From NCBI GenBank assembly GCA_963678395.1, contig OY782827.1:992001-1056000 (forward strand): a stretch of 64,000 nucleotides of DNA, read 5' to 3'. This document shows positions 43,849 to 52,977 of the stretch, piece after piece (the stretch's first letter is position 1; each line of letters starts with the position of its first letter). This DNA comes from JAAYAE01 sp963678395. GTDB lineage: Bacteria > Bacillota > Negativicutes > Acidaminococcales > Acidaminococcaceae. The position numbers and the translations under genes were made by a program. The notes below the pieces were generated by a model that saw only the letters and a list, made by a program, of their open reading frames with translations, made no database searches and was not told the origin of the DNA.

Positions 43849-45105
43849 TTACACCTCTTTTTCACGTTTTTCAGCAGCAGCAGTACCAGCTACAAATCCC
43901 GACGAAAATGCTGCTTGTAAATTATAGCCACCGGTAAATCCATCAACATCAATGACTTCTCCGGCAAAAAACAATGCTTTTATCATTTTTGATTCTAAAG
44001 TTTTAGGATTAATTTCTTTTGTAGAAATCCCTCCTGCTGTAACGATAGCCTCAGATAAAGGTCTTGTACCTGTGATTGGCACCGAAAAATTTTTCAAGGT
44101 CTCTACAAATTTTCTTCTTTGTTCTTTAGTTATTTGATTGATTTCCTGCTCAGGTATAAGGCAAGCTGCATCAATCATTACCGGCACTAAACTAGAAGGT
44201 AATAAATCTTTTAAACCATTAATTAACTGTTTACGACTGTACAAAGCAAAGTCTCTTTGCACCCTGGCATCCAATTTTTCTAAAGATAAAGCTGGTTTCA
44301 AGTCTATAAACAAATCTAAATTTTCTTTACCCTCTTTTTTTGCCTGTGCTACTACTTTGCTTAAAGAAAGTATAATAGGTCCGGAAACTCCAAAATGAGT
44401 AAAAAGCATTTCGCCAAATTCATGTCCTAAAACCTCATCTTTACAAACTATAGAAGCAGTAACATTGCGCAACGCTAGTCCTTGTAAAGACTTTATATAT
44501 TCCATATCACATTCCAAAGGTACCAAGGAAGGTTTAAGCGGTACAATTGTATGCCCTAACGCTTCCGCCATATGATAACCGTCTCCTGTTGAACCCGTGC
44601 CAGGATAAGAAGCTCCGCCTGTAGCTAATATCACAGCATCTGCTAATTCAGAACTTTTATCTGTGCATCTAACGCCTACGGCTTTACCCTCGATTACTAG
44701 AATTTCTTGTACTGTTTTTTTGGTTAATATTTTTCCGCCGGCAGCAGCAAATATTTCCCGTAGCTTATCCACTACATCCATAGCGCGATCAGAAACCGGA
44801 AAAACGCGTCCGCCCCGCTCAACTTTTGTTTTTAAACCATGTGCTTCCAATAAATCAATCATATCCGTATTAGCAAATTTGCTAAAGGCACCATACAAGA
44901 AGCGGCCATTACCTGGCAACTGTTTAATGAGCTCTTGTATAGTACAGTTATTAGTAATGTTGCAACGTCCTTTACCTGTTATAAGTAATTTGCGCCCAAC
45001 ATTAGGCATTTTTTCTAAAATTAAGGTATTTGCACCTTGTTGAACGGCAGCTATCCCGGCCAATAAACCTGCTGCACCACCGCCTATTATTATTACTTTA
45101 CTCAT
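43849..45105 (-). CDS. HI0933/BaiN-like NAD(P)/FAD flavoprotein
   Basis: This 418-residue flavoprotein has the FAD motif IIGGGAAGLLAGIAAVQQGA at the N-terminus, GRGRCNITN-type GKGRCNITNNCT near 45, ATGGASYPGTGSTGDGYHMA near 160, and VTAGGISTKEINPKTLESK near 370 with GEVIDVDGFTGGYNLQ near 390. The family includes BaiN, a bile-acid ene-reductase, but the broad family role is unknown and the name should not be taken as proof. It overlaps the rluB end and precedes cmk. Confidence 0.85.
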   Translation of the reverse strand: MSKVIIIGGGAAGLLAGIAAVQQGANTLILEKMPNVGRKLLITGKGRCNITNNCTIQELIKQLPGNGRFLYGAFSKFANTDMIDLLEAHGLKTKVERGGRVFPVSDRAMDVVDKLREIFAAAGGKILTKKTVQEILVIEGKAVGVRCTDKSSELADAVILATGGASYPGTGSTGDGYHMAEALGHTIVPLKPSLVPLECDMEYIKSLQGLALRNVTASIVCKDEVLGHEFGEMLFTHFGVSGPIILSLSKVVAQAKKEGKENLDLFIDLKPALSLEKLDARVQRDFALYSRKQLINGLKDLLPSSLVPVMIDAACLIPEQEINQITKEQRRKFVETLKNFSVPITGTRPLSEAIVTAGGISTKEINPKTLESKMIKALFFAGEVIDVDGFTGGYNLQAAFSSGFVAGTAAAEKREKEV

Positions 45106-45835
45106 TCATTCCCACTGCCTTTAATAATTCTTTTAATTCATCTGCTGTAAGCTCTCTGTATTCTCCACGTCTCATGCCCTCTAAATTTAAATTAGCCATA
45201 TGCGTTCTTTTAAGCTGACGAACTGGGTAACCTATTAAATCGCACATACGACGAATCTGACGGTTACGACCTTCATGAATTTTAACAGTAAAGTTTGTTA
45301 AGTTCTTTTCAGTTTCGTAATCCAATAAGGTAACTACTGCCGGTGCTGTTAGCCCATCGTCTAAGCGTACGCCTAAACGTAAAATATCTAGTTTTTCCTG
45401 CGGCACTATACCTGGAACCGTAACATTATATGTTTTATTAATTTCATGATGCGGGTGAGTCAATCTTTGTGTTAATTCGCCATCATTAGTTAACAACAGC
45501 AAGCCTTCAGTGTTATAGTCCAAACGTCCTACAGGAAATAAGCGTTCTGAAATATCCGTCATTAAATCTGCAACAGTTTGCCTTCCTTGAGGATCATCCA
45601 TAGTTGTTACTACTCCTCGCGGTTTATACATTAAAACATACATTTTAGTCTGTTTTTTTAAACCTTTACCGTCTACGGTAATAAAAGCTTTTCCGCCAAC
45701 TTTAGTGCCTAGTTCTTTAACAACCTTACCATTAACTTGTACTCTGCCTGCCAAAATAATTTTCTCGCACTCTCGTCGAGATGCTATTCCTGCCGCAGCC
45801 ATAACCTTTTGCAATCTTTCTTCTTTAAGCTCCAT
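45098..45835 (-). CDS. rluB: RluB-type 23S rRNA pseudouridine synthase
   Basis: This 245-residue enzyme has an N-terminal S4 RNA-binding domain (RLQKVMAAAGIASRRECEKI near 6-25) and a pseudouridine synthase domain with the catalytic aspartate in VGRLDYNTEGLLLLTNDG near 103. RNRQIRRMCDLIGYPVRQLK follows near 190. The family covers RluB, RluE, RluF and RsuA, so the target base is not certain; the Firmicutes form next to scpAB is normally RluB. It opens the operon that ends at fni. Confidence 0.9.
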   Translation of the reverse strand: MELKEERLQKVMAAAGIASRRECEKIILAGRVQVNGKVVKELGTKVGGKAFITVDGKGLKKQTKMYVLMYKPRGVVTTMDDPQGRQTVADLMTDISERLFPVGRLDYNTEGLLLLTNDGELTQRLTHPHHEINKTYNVTVPGIVPQEKLDILRLGVRLDDGLTAPAVVTLLDYETEKNLTNFTVKIHEGRNRQIRRMCDLIGYPVRQLKRTHMANLNLEGMRRGEYRELTADELKELLKAVGMNE

Positions 45836-46032
45836 TATTTCCTCCTAATATTAAATCCTCGTAAGATATCACATCAAACTTTTATAAGTAAGTGACTATT
45901 ATGCTACTAATCACTATGTCTATCTCATATTGTCCTTATTTTACCATACCTAAACAAATTAAGTATACTTTTTAACAAAAAAACGCTAGTACTTCTATCC
46001 TGCTGTTTACTTTAAATAACTATAAACAAAGG

Positions 46033-46057
46033 AAAAACCGGAATCTTATGACTCCGG
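46033..46057 (-). terminator. Terminator of the scpA-scpB operon
   Basis: CCGGAGTC and GATTCCGG pair (46038-46057) with one G-U pair over a 4-base loop and are followed by TTTTT on the - strand. The stem overlaps the scpB stop codon. Confidence 0.85.
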
Positions 46058-46663
46058 CTTATCATCTTGCTGTATTTCATCTTCTCTTTGCAAAACTTTT
46101 CCTTCGGCAGAAAAAAGCGCACCCTCTTGTATTTCTTCTTTTTTTGCTGCTAGAATTTCGTCTGGGATATCCGGCAAATCATGCAAGGTATCTAAGCCAA
46201 AAGTCGTTAAAAACAAGTCGGTCGTTATATATAAAATAGGGTGACCTAAAGTGTCCTTACGCCCTGCTTCCGCAATAAGCTTTGTTTCCAAAAGTGTATT
46301 AACTACACCATCTACTTTTACACCACGTATAGCTTCCATCTCCGAACGAGTTACCGGCTGTTTAAAAGCAATAATAGCCAAAGTTTCCATAGCGGCATTA
46401 GATAGCTTTACCTCTTGTTGGTCAAGCAGCTTATGCACAACAGTAATTAGTTCCGGTTTAGTCGTAAGCTGATAACCACCGGCCACAGAACGTATATGTA
46501 GCCCACTGGAAGAAGTTTCATATTTTTGGCACAATTGATTTATAAGTTCAGGTACTTCTTCTTGTCGTATTTCCAGTACAACAGCTATTTTAGGACTTGG
46601 CAGCGGTTCTCCGGCAGCAAAAAGCAGTGCCTCTAACTGTCCTAGTAAAGAGGGTTGAAACAT
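46046..46663 (-). CDS. scpB: Segregation and condensation protein B
   Basis: ScpB is a winged-helix subunit of the SMC-ScpAB chromosome condensin. The 205 residues start LGQLEALLFAAGEPLPSPKI. The core shows TAL-type motifs such as METLAIIAFKQPVTRSEMEAIRG (about 87-110, given here as METLAIIAFKQ and PVTRSEMEAIRG) and LITEAGRKDTLGHPILYITT near 130-150 (LIAEAGRKDTLG here). It follows scpA by three bases. An acidic tail (QEGALFSAEGKVLQREDE) ends the protein. Confidence 0.94.
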   Translation of the reverse strand: MFQPSLLGQLEALLFAAGEPLPSPKIAVVLEIRQEEVPELINQLCQKYETSSSGLHIRSVAGGYQLTTKPELITVVHKLLDQQEVKLSNAAMETLAIIAFKQPVTRSEMEAIRGVKVDGVVNTLLETKLIAEAGRKDTLGHPILYITTDLFLTTFGLDTLHDLPDIPDEILAAKKEEIQEGALFSAEGKVLQREDEIQQDDKPES

Positions 46664-46666
46664 ATA

Positions 46667-47371
46667 TTATTCCTCCCGTAAAAACAAATATATTGGGGCA
46701 AAAGCTTCTTTTTGTCTAATATTTATTTTCTTTAAACGCAATAATTCCAAAACAGCTAGAAAAGTAGCTATTTTTTCACTGCGGTTACCTACCTTATCAA
46801 GCGCTTTGCTAAAAGCTACTGCCTTATTGTTGCAATGCAATAAAGATATAATGTCACTCATTTTATCTTGAACATGAAACTCTTGGCGGGCAATAATTTG
46901 AGGAGTAATATCGTCTTCGGCTACTAATCCTGCCAAAGCCAGTAACAAGTCATTAAGCGTCATAGGCTTTAACTTACGGCGAAAATGAGGCCTGGGCATA
47001 GGCTCTCTTGTAACACACAAAGACGCTTTGCCCAATTTTTCCCTTAACATGTCCGCATGCTTCTTAACTCTACGATACTCGACCAACATTTCTACCAACA
47101 TCTGTCGAGGGTCAGCTTCTTCCTCATCCTCAACTATAGACTTTGGCAAAAGCATCTTAGACTTTATCTGTAACAAAGCCGCCGCCATAAGTAAAAAATC
47201 ACTAGCTACTTCGATGCTATACTCTTTCATATTATTAATATAAGTAATATATTGTTCTGTAATAGAAACAATGGGAATGTCATAAACATCTATTTTATCT
47301 TTTTCAATAAGATGGATTAGCAAATCCAACGGACCTTCAAAATCCTGTACATGAATATTATAAATGCTCAT
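46667..47371 (-). CDS. scpA: Segregation and condensation protein A
   Basis: ScpA is the kleisin subunit that bridges SMC heads. The 234 residues start with VQDFEGPLDLLIHLIEKDKI, the family hallmark, and have SDFLLMAAALLQIKSKMLLP near 58 and a winged-helix end (TFLAVLELLRLKKINIRQKE-like TFLAVLELLRLKKIN). It sits 14 bases after trpS. Confidence 0.95.
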   Translation of the reverse strand: MSIYNIHVQDFEGPLDLLIHLIEKDKIDVYDIPIVSITEQYITYINNMKEYSIEVASDFLLMAAALLQIKSKMLLPKSIVEDEEEADPRQMLVEMLVEYRRVKKHADMLREKLGKASLCVTREPMPRPHFRRKLKPMTLNDLLLALAGLVAEDDITPQIIARQEFHVQDKMSDIISLLHCNNKAVAFSKALDKVGNRSEKIATFLAVLELLRLKKINIRQKEAFAPIYLFLREE

Positions 47372-47385
47372 AACTTCCCCTACTC

Positions 47386-48378
47386 TTAATAAATATTCAT
47401 TGCTTTTTTTATTTCAAGCATATTTGCCGAGGCAATCAATTGAGCACGCTTTGCTCCATCCTCAAGAACTTCTTTAATGTATGCAGGTTTATTTTTCAAA
47501 ACTTCTCTGCGAATATGAATATCAGCTAGCAAAGCATTCATTTTTTCGCCTAAACATTTTTTACATTGTACGCAACCAATTTCACCGGCACGGCATAATT
47601 TCTCAATATTAGCGACTTCACCTTCATTGAATACCTTATGAAAAGTAAAAACTATACAAACATCAGGATTTCCCTTATCCGTTTTTTTAATACGCTTAGG
47701 ATCTGTTATCATCATATTAATACGTTCTTGCATTTCTTTAGGTCCAGCTCCAAAAGGAATGGTATTACCATAGGACTTACTCATTTTGCGTCCATCTATG
47801 CCAGGTAAAACTTTGGATTTGGAAAATACCGCTTGTGGTTCCGGAAATAAATTTGTTTTATACATATTATTAAATCTGCGCACCATTTCACGAGTTAACT
47901 CCAAATGTGCTGACTGATCTTCACCAACAGGCACCGCCGTCGCTTTATAAAGCATGATATCAGCTGCCATAAGCACAGGATAGCCTAAGAAACCATAAGT
48001 ATTAATATCTTTGCCTTGGCTTCCTAATTGTTGTAATTTATCTTTATATGTTGGCACCCGCTCTAACCATGACAAAGGAGTTGACATCCCCAAAAGTAAG
48101 CTAAGTTCAGCATGTTCTTTAACATGTGACTGAATAAATATAATGTTTTTTTCTGGGTCAAGACCAGCACTCAACCAGTCCAGAGCCATTTCATGAATAT
48201 TTTCCTGTAATTTTGATGTATCATCATAAGAAGAAGTTAAAGCATGTAAATCCACGATAGAAAAAATGCATTCATAATCATCTTGCAATTTGACCCAATT
48301 TTCCAAAGCCCCCATATAGTTTCCTAAATGAAAACGTCCTGATGGCTGCATACCACTAAAAATACGCTCTTTTTTCAT
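47386..48378 (-). CDS. trpS: Tryptophan-tRNA ligase
   Basis: TrpS charges tRNA-Trp. In 330 residues it has the HIGH-type motif PSGRFHLGNYMGAL near 11, the DQSAHLELTREMVRRFN region near 158, and the KMSKS signature GRKMSKSYGN near 195. No T-box leader is visible: the gene is only 19 bases from the upstream M50 gene and appears to share its transcript. Confidence 0.96.
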   Translation of the reverse strand: MKKERIFSGMQPSGRFHLGNYMGALENWVKLQDDYECIFSIVDLHALTSSYDDTSKLQENIHEMALDWLSAGLDPEKNIIFIQSHVKEHAELSLLLGMSTPLSWLERVPTYKDKLQQLGSQGKDINTYGFLGYPVLMAADIMLYKATAVPVGEDQSAHLELTREMVRRFNNMYKTNLFPEPQAVFSKSKVLPGIDGRKMSKSYGNTIPFGAGPKEMQERINMMITDPKRIKKTDKGNPDVCIVFTFHKVFNEGEVANIEKLCRAGEIGCVQCKKCLGEKMNALLADIHIRREVLKNKPAYIKEVLEDGAKRAQLIASANMLEIKKAMNIY

Positions 48379-48397
48379 ATTACTTACCTCTTTTTTA

Positions 48398-49021
48398 TTA
48401 AAATAGTAATCCTAAAACCCCATTTACTAGCCCCATATACATGGAGACAAATGGAGAAATAATTGTGCTCACAATACCAGTAAAACATATAGCGATTAAA
48501 ATGTACATGCTATAGGGAGCGATTGTTTGCTCATAGGCATAAGCTCTTTGGCTGGGGAGCAAGGCCATTAAAATCTTGGACCCATCCAAAGGTGGAATCG
48601 GTATTAAATTGAAAAAAGCAAACCACACATTGTAAAGCTGTAGCCAGCGTAAAAATGTATAAACACCTTGAGTTAAAAAACCAAACTTGCCCAAAAGTAA
48701 CATCAAAAATGTGGCCAGAAAACATAAAACCAAATTTGCTCCCGGTCCTGCAAAGGCTACTTTCATAATATCATTTTTATAATCCTTATAATATGCAGGA
48801 TTAATTCCTACTGGTTTTGCCCAGCCAAAGCCCACTAAAACTAGCATTATAGCACCCATAATATCCAAATGTGCTAGTGGATTCATCGTCAAACGTCCTT
48901 CTAATTTGGGCGTAGGATCACCTAAAGAATAAGATACCTGACCATGCGCGTATTCATGTACTGTTATGGCAATAAGTAATGCCGGTATACGAAAAATAAT
49001 CCCTGAATCTAAACTTAACAT
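48398..49021 (-). CDS. Site-2 protease family (M50) membrane protein
   Basis: This 207-residue intramembrane metalloprotease-like protein has HExxH-type IAITVHEYAHGQVSYSLG near residue 18, a second metal motif region NLIPIPPLDGSKIL near 143 (the NPDG-like motif), and about five membrane segments. It resembles the YwhC/SpoIVFB-like branch, of unknown substrate. ATG at 49021 follows GGAGG; an in-frame ATG at 49033 would overlap that site. It opens the trpS-scpA-scpB operon after its own promoter. Confidence 0.88.
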   Translation of the reverse strand: MLSLDSGIIFRIPALLIAITVHEYAHGQVSYSLGDPTPKLEGRLTMNPLAHLDIMGAIMLVLVGFGWAKPVGINPAYYKDYKNDIMKVAFAGPGANLVLCFLATFLMLLLGKFGFLTQGVYTFLRWLQLYNVWFAFFNLIPIPPLDGSKILMALLPSQRAYAYEQTIAPYSMYILIAICFTGIVSTIISPFVSMYMGLVNGVLGLLF

Positions 49022-49136
49022 ACTTACCTCCATGTAATAAATTGCCTGTTTAAGCTATAGAAAAAGACTATAATTTGTCTACATATAGCTTGTCATACAA
49101 GAACAATTTTTTTAATTTTAAAAATGTATACACATC

Positions 49137-49165
49137 ATTATACAGGATTTAGTAATAAAAGTAAA
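49137..49165 (-). promoter_or_regulatory. Promoter of the M50-trpS-scpAB operon
   Basis: On the - strand TTTACT (49160-49165) and TATAAT (49137-49142) are 17 bases apart, directly downstream of the terminator of the crotonase remnant. It leaves a leader of about 110 bases before the M50 gene. Confidence 0.6.
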
Positions 49166-49166
49166 A

Positions 49167-49202
49167 GAAAAGGCGGACATTCCGTAGAATATCCGCCTTT
49201 TC
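49167..49202 (-). terminator. Terminator after the crotonase remnant
   Basis: GAAAAGGCGGA and the matching arm pair over 16 bp with one mismatch (49167-49182 with 49187-49202) around a CGTA loop, followed by TTTTCTTTTACTTTT on the - strand. A functional terminator is still attached to the shrunken gene. Confidence 0.88.
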
Positions 49203-49209
49203 TCACATT

Positions 49210-49443
49210 TTATTCACCTTTAAATTCAGGTTGACGTTTTTCCTTGAAAGCAGCTATGCCTTCGGCACAAAAAGCCTTACCTTCACCTGTAATAATAGCT
49301 ACCCTAACTTCAATATCATTAGCAACCTTATCTAATGCTTGATGAAATTCATCAACCAAAGTATTATTAAAAGAATTTAAACGTTTAGGTCTATTTAACC
49401 TAATCCAAGCTATTTTACCTATTTTTTCATAAATTACATCCAT
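49210..49443 (-). pseudogene. Enoyl-CoA hydratase/crotonase with a large in-frame internal deletion
   Basis: This 77-residue ORF begins as a normal crotonase (VIYEKIGKIAWIRLNRPKRL, then VAIITGEGKAFCA, residues 1-57) and ends as the family's C-terminus (EGIAAFKEKRQPEFKGE). About 180 central residues are missing, including the second oxyanion-hole segment and both catalytic glutamates. The frame is open, with GGGAGG 11 bases before the ATG and its own terminator. A normal member has about 260 residues. The product cannot be active; it is a remnant or a rare short ORF kept by chance. Confidence 0.85.
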
Positions 49444-49501
49444 ATCCGCACGCGCCTCCCTAAATAGTTATGTACTTAAAATATTTCTACAAAGAACCTT
49501 T

Positions 49502-50602
49502 TTATCCTGCTTTTTGCGGTTTTAATTCAAGGATTACTAGTTCAGGATTCGTACCCAAGCGCATAGGTACACCCCAAAGGCCATAGCCACTGGTTACATA
49601 GGCTATCATATGACCAAATTTTCCTTCTCCATAACTTAAATCATACATAGCCTTAACAATCATATTATTGGGAAATATCTGTCCTTCATGGGTATGCCCA
49701 GCTAAATACAAATCATAGCCTAATACTGCTGCCTTTTTCATTCTACGTGGTTGGTGATCAACTAAAATAGAAAATTCATGAGCATTACCGTGGCTTAAAA
49801 GTTTTAAACTTGTATCGCTTTTATCATGAGAATAATCATCGAGTCCTGCTAATTTTATCTTATCAAGATGTACTGCCTGATTAAGCAAAACCTCTACATG
49901 CACTTTGCCTAAAGCAGCTATTTCTAATTTAGTATTTTTAGTAAAATAATCATGATTTCCCAAAACTGCATAAGTTCCGTATTTGCTATGCAAGTTTTTT
50001 AAGGGTATGTAACTTTTTGTATCAGCCACATAACTCCATTGGTCGTCAATTATATCTCCCGCGATAATAACCACATCAGCATTTTGGGCATTAATACGCC
50101 TTACCAAATCATCACAGTACTCTCTGCCTAATAATTTACCCAAATGCAAATCGCTGACAAGCAATATTTTTAGCGGTGAAGAAATTTTGTTGGATACAAT
50201 TGTCTCATGTACTATTCGTGGATTGCGAGCATTATAAGTTCCGTAAACACAAGAAAATAAAACTACAACAAGCATACTAACAACAACGGGTTTACTATAA
50301 TGACGAATATTTTTTCTCGCCAATACTCGTACTACTTGTACAAGGATAAGCCATAAAACAATAATAATAAAAGAGTAAAAGGAAAAAATTAGCCAATAGC
50401 CTGCTATCATTGTCCATCCTTTAACAAAAGTAAGTGGCCAACTGGCTGGGAATGATCTTGTGACTAAAAATAAACTAGAAAGCGCTAGCCATAACAGTAA
50501 AAAAGGAAATCCACGCAAAACAGGAAACAGTTTACGATAAAAAAAATATGGCAGAATACCGCAAGAAATCACAACCAAAGCAATTAATAAAAATAGTGTC
50601 AT
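49502..50602 (-). CDS. Membrane-anchored metallophosphoesterase
   Basis: This 366-residue protein has about four membrane segments in the first 130 residues, then a calcineurin-like domain. Its metal motifs are LLVSDLHLGK near 155, IIAGDIIDD near 186, VLGNHDYF near 224, and AGHTHEGQ near 318. It is of the YaeI/YkuE family, some of which act on UDP-diacylglucosamine-like lipids; the substrate is not known here. It overlaps the SGNH hydrolase gene by four bases, so the two may act together on a lipid. Confidence 0.88.
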   Translation of the reverse strand: MTLFLLIALVVISCGILPYFFYRKLFPVLRGFPFLLLWLALSSLFLVTRSFPASWPLTFVKGWTMIAGYWLIFSFYSFIIIVLWLILVQVVRVLARKNIRHYSKPVVVSMLVVVLFSCVYGTYNARNPRIVHETIVSNKISSPLKILLVSDLHLGKLLGREYCDDLVRRINAQNADVVIIAGDIIDDQWSYVADTKSYIPLKNLHSKYGTYAVLGNHDYFTKNTKLEIAALGKVHVEVLLNQAVHLDKIKLAGLDDYSHDKSDTSLKLLSHGNAHEFSILVDHQPRRMKKAAVLGYDLYLAGHTHEGQIFPNNMIVKAMYDLSYGEGKFGHMIAYVTSGYGLWGVPMRLGTNPELVILELKPQKAG

Positions 50603-51159
50603 GAATTTCTCCTATCATCCAGCCACTTTTCTATAAGTGGTTTAGCGTATTCCCCTATTTTCGCATAAGTATTAGCTGTTGGATGCAGACCGTCCCAATA
50701 ATTAGAACTTAAGTCTTGCTGTTTTAGACCAATTGCCGGTTGGAAATCAAAAATATGACAATTATTGCCAAATCGCCTAACTAGCTGTTTTCGCAGTTCC
50801 CTTACTTTTTCATTAATATTATTTTCTACTATTAACCAAGGTAAAACAATTCCAAAATCGTAGTGCAAATCTGTAGCCCACGTTATCGCTTTCTCTACAT
50901 CGTTAAGGATAACCTTTAGAGGCCTGTTTTGCAGCAGGTCATTTATTCCCCCTAAAAATATAATCCTATGTACTTTTTCCGGCAGCACCGTATATTTCAT
51001 TGTCTCCAATATATCGTCGCAAGTAGTTCCACATTCGCCATAATTAAGTAATATTACATCCTTTGCAATTAAATTTACTTTTGCCAACCAAGAATGCTCT
51101 TTGCCAAAAGAGAATCCATAGATTAAGGAATCTCCAAAACAAGCAATATATGTTTTCAT
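50599..51159 (-). CDS. SGNH/GDSL family hydrolase
   Basis: This 186-residue esterase-like protein has block I GDSLIYGF near 8, block III GGINDLL near 75, and block V DGLHPT near 162 (catalytic Asp and His). Such enzymes cleave acyl or acetyl esters. It is cytoplasmic as read, with no signal peptide. ATG at 51159 follows AGGTGG; GTG at 51168 is less likely. It is the first gene of the pair with the phosphoesterase. Confidence 0.88.
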   Translation of the reverse strand: MKTYIACFGDSLIYGFSFGKEHSWLAKVNLIAKDVILLNYGECGTTCDDILETMKYTVLPEKVHRIIFLGGINDLLQNRPLKVILNDVEKAITWATDLHYDFGIVLPWLIVENNINEKVRELRKQLVRRFGNNCHIFDFQPAIGLKQQDLSSNYWDGLHPTANTYAKIGEYAKPLIEKWLDDRRNS

Positions 51160-51172
51160 TATATCCACCTAT

Positions 51173-51207
51173 AAAAAGGGTCAAAATGCTACAGCAAATT
51201 GACCCTT
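51173..51207 (-). terminator. Terminator of codY
   Basis: AAGGGTCAA and TTGACCCTT (51176-51184 and 51199-51207) pair with a 14-base loop and are followed by TTTTT on the - strand, just after the codY stop. Confidence 0.8.
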
Positions 51208-51212
51208 GATCT

Positions 51213-51989
51213 CTATCTCTTTTTAGTATTTAAACCCTCGCGCAAATATTCATTAAGAATATGTACATGTGTCCCCTTCATACCAAGAGATTCTGTTTCT
51301 AAGACACCGGCGCTTTCAAATTTACGCAAGGCATTTACGATGACAGAACGAGTAATCCCCGCTCTATCAGCTATTTTGCTGGCGACCAATAGACCCTCAT
51401 CACCCTTAAGTGCATTGAGTATTTCAGTAATAGCTTCTAATTCCGAATATGATAAATTGGAAAAAGCTATTTGCACCATAGCTTTTTTGCGTGCTGCATC
51501 TTCAATATTTAGGGCCTTATAATGCAAAAGTTGTACGCCAATTACGGTAGAAGCATACTCAGATAGCAATAAGTCTCCATCTTCAAATTCATTTTTAAAT
51601 TTTGCCAAAATCAAGGTACCTAAGCGTACGCCATTGCCAAAAATTGGGACAATGGTTGTATATTTATTATCAAAAAGGCAAGCAGTATTTTCACTAAAAG
51701 CACATAATTTTCTATGTAAGGTATGATTAGGTGAAGTTTCTTTAATATTGCTAAGCCAATGCATATATGATGCTGGAAAAATTCTTTTCTCCAATACATT
51801 TTTCAGCATTATTTCGCATTCAAACCCATCTAGCAACGCATAACCTAAAACTTCTCCATCATTAGATACAATATAAATATTGGACTTAATAACCGTTCTC
51901 AGTACATCTGCCATCTTTTCGTAGCTTAGCACTTTTGAATTTTGCAGTAATTTATTAATAATACGCGTTTTCTCTAATAACTCAAGCAT
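51213..51989 (-). CDS. codY: GTP- and branched-chain-amino-acid-sensing repressor CodY
   Basis: CodY represses nutrient-scavenging and other stationary-phase genes when GTP and isoleucine are high. The 258 residues contain the N-terminal GAF domain (about 1-155; VSNDGEVLGYALL near 40). The C-terminal winged-helix has ASKIADRAGITRSVIVNALR near 203-222 and KFESAGVLETESLGMKGTHV next to it. It lies at the end of the dprA operon. In many Firmicutes hslV and hslU stand between xerC and codY; they are absent here. Confidence 0.96.
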   Translation of the reverse strand: MLELLEKTRIINKLLQNSKVLSYEKMADVLRTVIKSNIYIVSNDGEVLGYALLDGFECEIMLKNVLEKRIFPASYMHWLSNIKETSPNHTLHRKLCAFSENTACLFDNKYTTIVPIFGNGVRLGTLILAKFKNEFEDGDLLLSEYASTVIGVQLLHYKALNIEDAARKKAMVQIAFSNLSYSELEAITEILNALKGDEGLLVASKIADRAGITRSVIVNALRKFESAGVLETESLGMKGTHVHILNEYLREGLNTKKR

Positions 51990-52007
51990 GCTTTCACTCC
52001 CCTTGTT

Positions 52008-52922
52008 TTATGCCCTGGGATGATTTTTTTCATACACAGTAGCAATTCTTTCTGTTGTCAAATGTGTGTAAATCTGAGTTGTTGATAAACTAGCATGTCC
52101 CAAAAGTTCTTGTACTGCCCGTAAATCAGCCCCATGCCCCAATAAATGAGTAGCAAAAGTATGACGTATTGTGTGCGGGCTAATATGCTTTTGTAAGGAC
52201 AAGCCTAAAATATGTTTATCTAAAATTCTTCTTACACTACGGTCAGTTAAGACAGTACCCCGGTGATTTACAAAGACCATACCATGTTCCTTCACCGCGA
52301 ATTTACTCATAATTATTTTACGACTGTTGGTATAATACTGTTCTATAGCACGAACTGCCGTATGTCCTATAGGTACTAGGCGTTCTTTGTTGCCTTTGCC
52401 CAAAAGCAAAACATACTGATTAGACAAATCAATATGTTTAGAAGTTAATCCCACTAATTCTGAAACACGACAACCTGTTGCATAAAGCAATTCTAAAATT
52501 GCTTTATCTCGCATTCCCAGCATACTATCGTCAGGCTGTTCCAACAATTCGTTAATTTCAACTTCTTCCAAAAAAACAGGTAATTTTTTATCAAGCTTAG
52601 GTGTTCGTATCTTCACGAAGGGATTAGATTTAACTACATTTTCACGTACTAAAAACTTGTAAAAAGAGCGCAAACTTGATATGCGCCTAGCAATAGTTCG
52701 ACGAGCAAACTTTTGCTCGTTAAGTTGCGACAAGTATGCTCTAATATCTAATACACTTACTTCTTTCCACTGCAACTCTTTTTTTCGCATTAGCAAAAAA
52801 TCTTGAAAAATTGTCATGTCAGCAGCATAGCTTTTAATTGTCAGACCGGAACAGTTCTTCTCCACATTGAGATAATTAAGAAATCCGGCTGCCCATCTAT
52901 CCATTAATTTATTTTCCGTCAT
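52008..52922 (-). CDS. xerC: Tyrosine recombinase XerC
   Basis: XerC resolves chromosome dimers at dif, after FtsK brings the sites together. The 304 residues have the N-terminal SAM-like core-binding domain (about 8-95). The catalytic tetrad follows: R in ATGCRVSELVGL near 155, K in LGKGNKERLVPIG near 178, H-x-x-R in HTIRHTFATHLLGHG near 250, H in LLGHASLSTTQIYTHL near 273, with Y near 283. It lies between trmFO and codY. Confidence 0.94.
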   Translation of the reverse strand: MTENKLMDRWAAGFLNYLNVEKNCSGLTIKSYAADMTIFQDFLLMRKKELQWKEVSVLDIRAYLSQLNEQKFARRTIARRISSLRSFYKFLVRENVVKSNPFVKIRTPKLDKKLPVFLEEVEINELLEQPDDSMLGMRDKAILELLYATGCRVSELVGLTSKHIDLSNQYVLLLGKGNKERLVPIGHTAVRAIEQYYTNSRKIIMSKFAVKEHGMVFVNHRGTVLTDRSVRRILDKHILGLSLQKHISPHTIRHTFATHLLGHGADLRAVQELLGHASLSTTQIYTHLTTERIATVYEKNHPRA

Positions 52923-52977
52923 GACCTTCTCCTTGTAATACTTTCCGACAATTTATCCTAACACAAGAAAAAAATTT

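Noticed and set aside
47386..49166. T-box before trpS
   Set aside because: trpS starts 19 bases after the M50 gene, and there is no T-box sequence or specifier hairpin in that gap.
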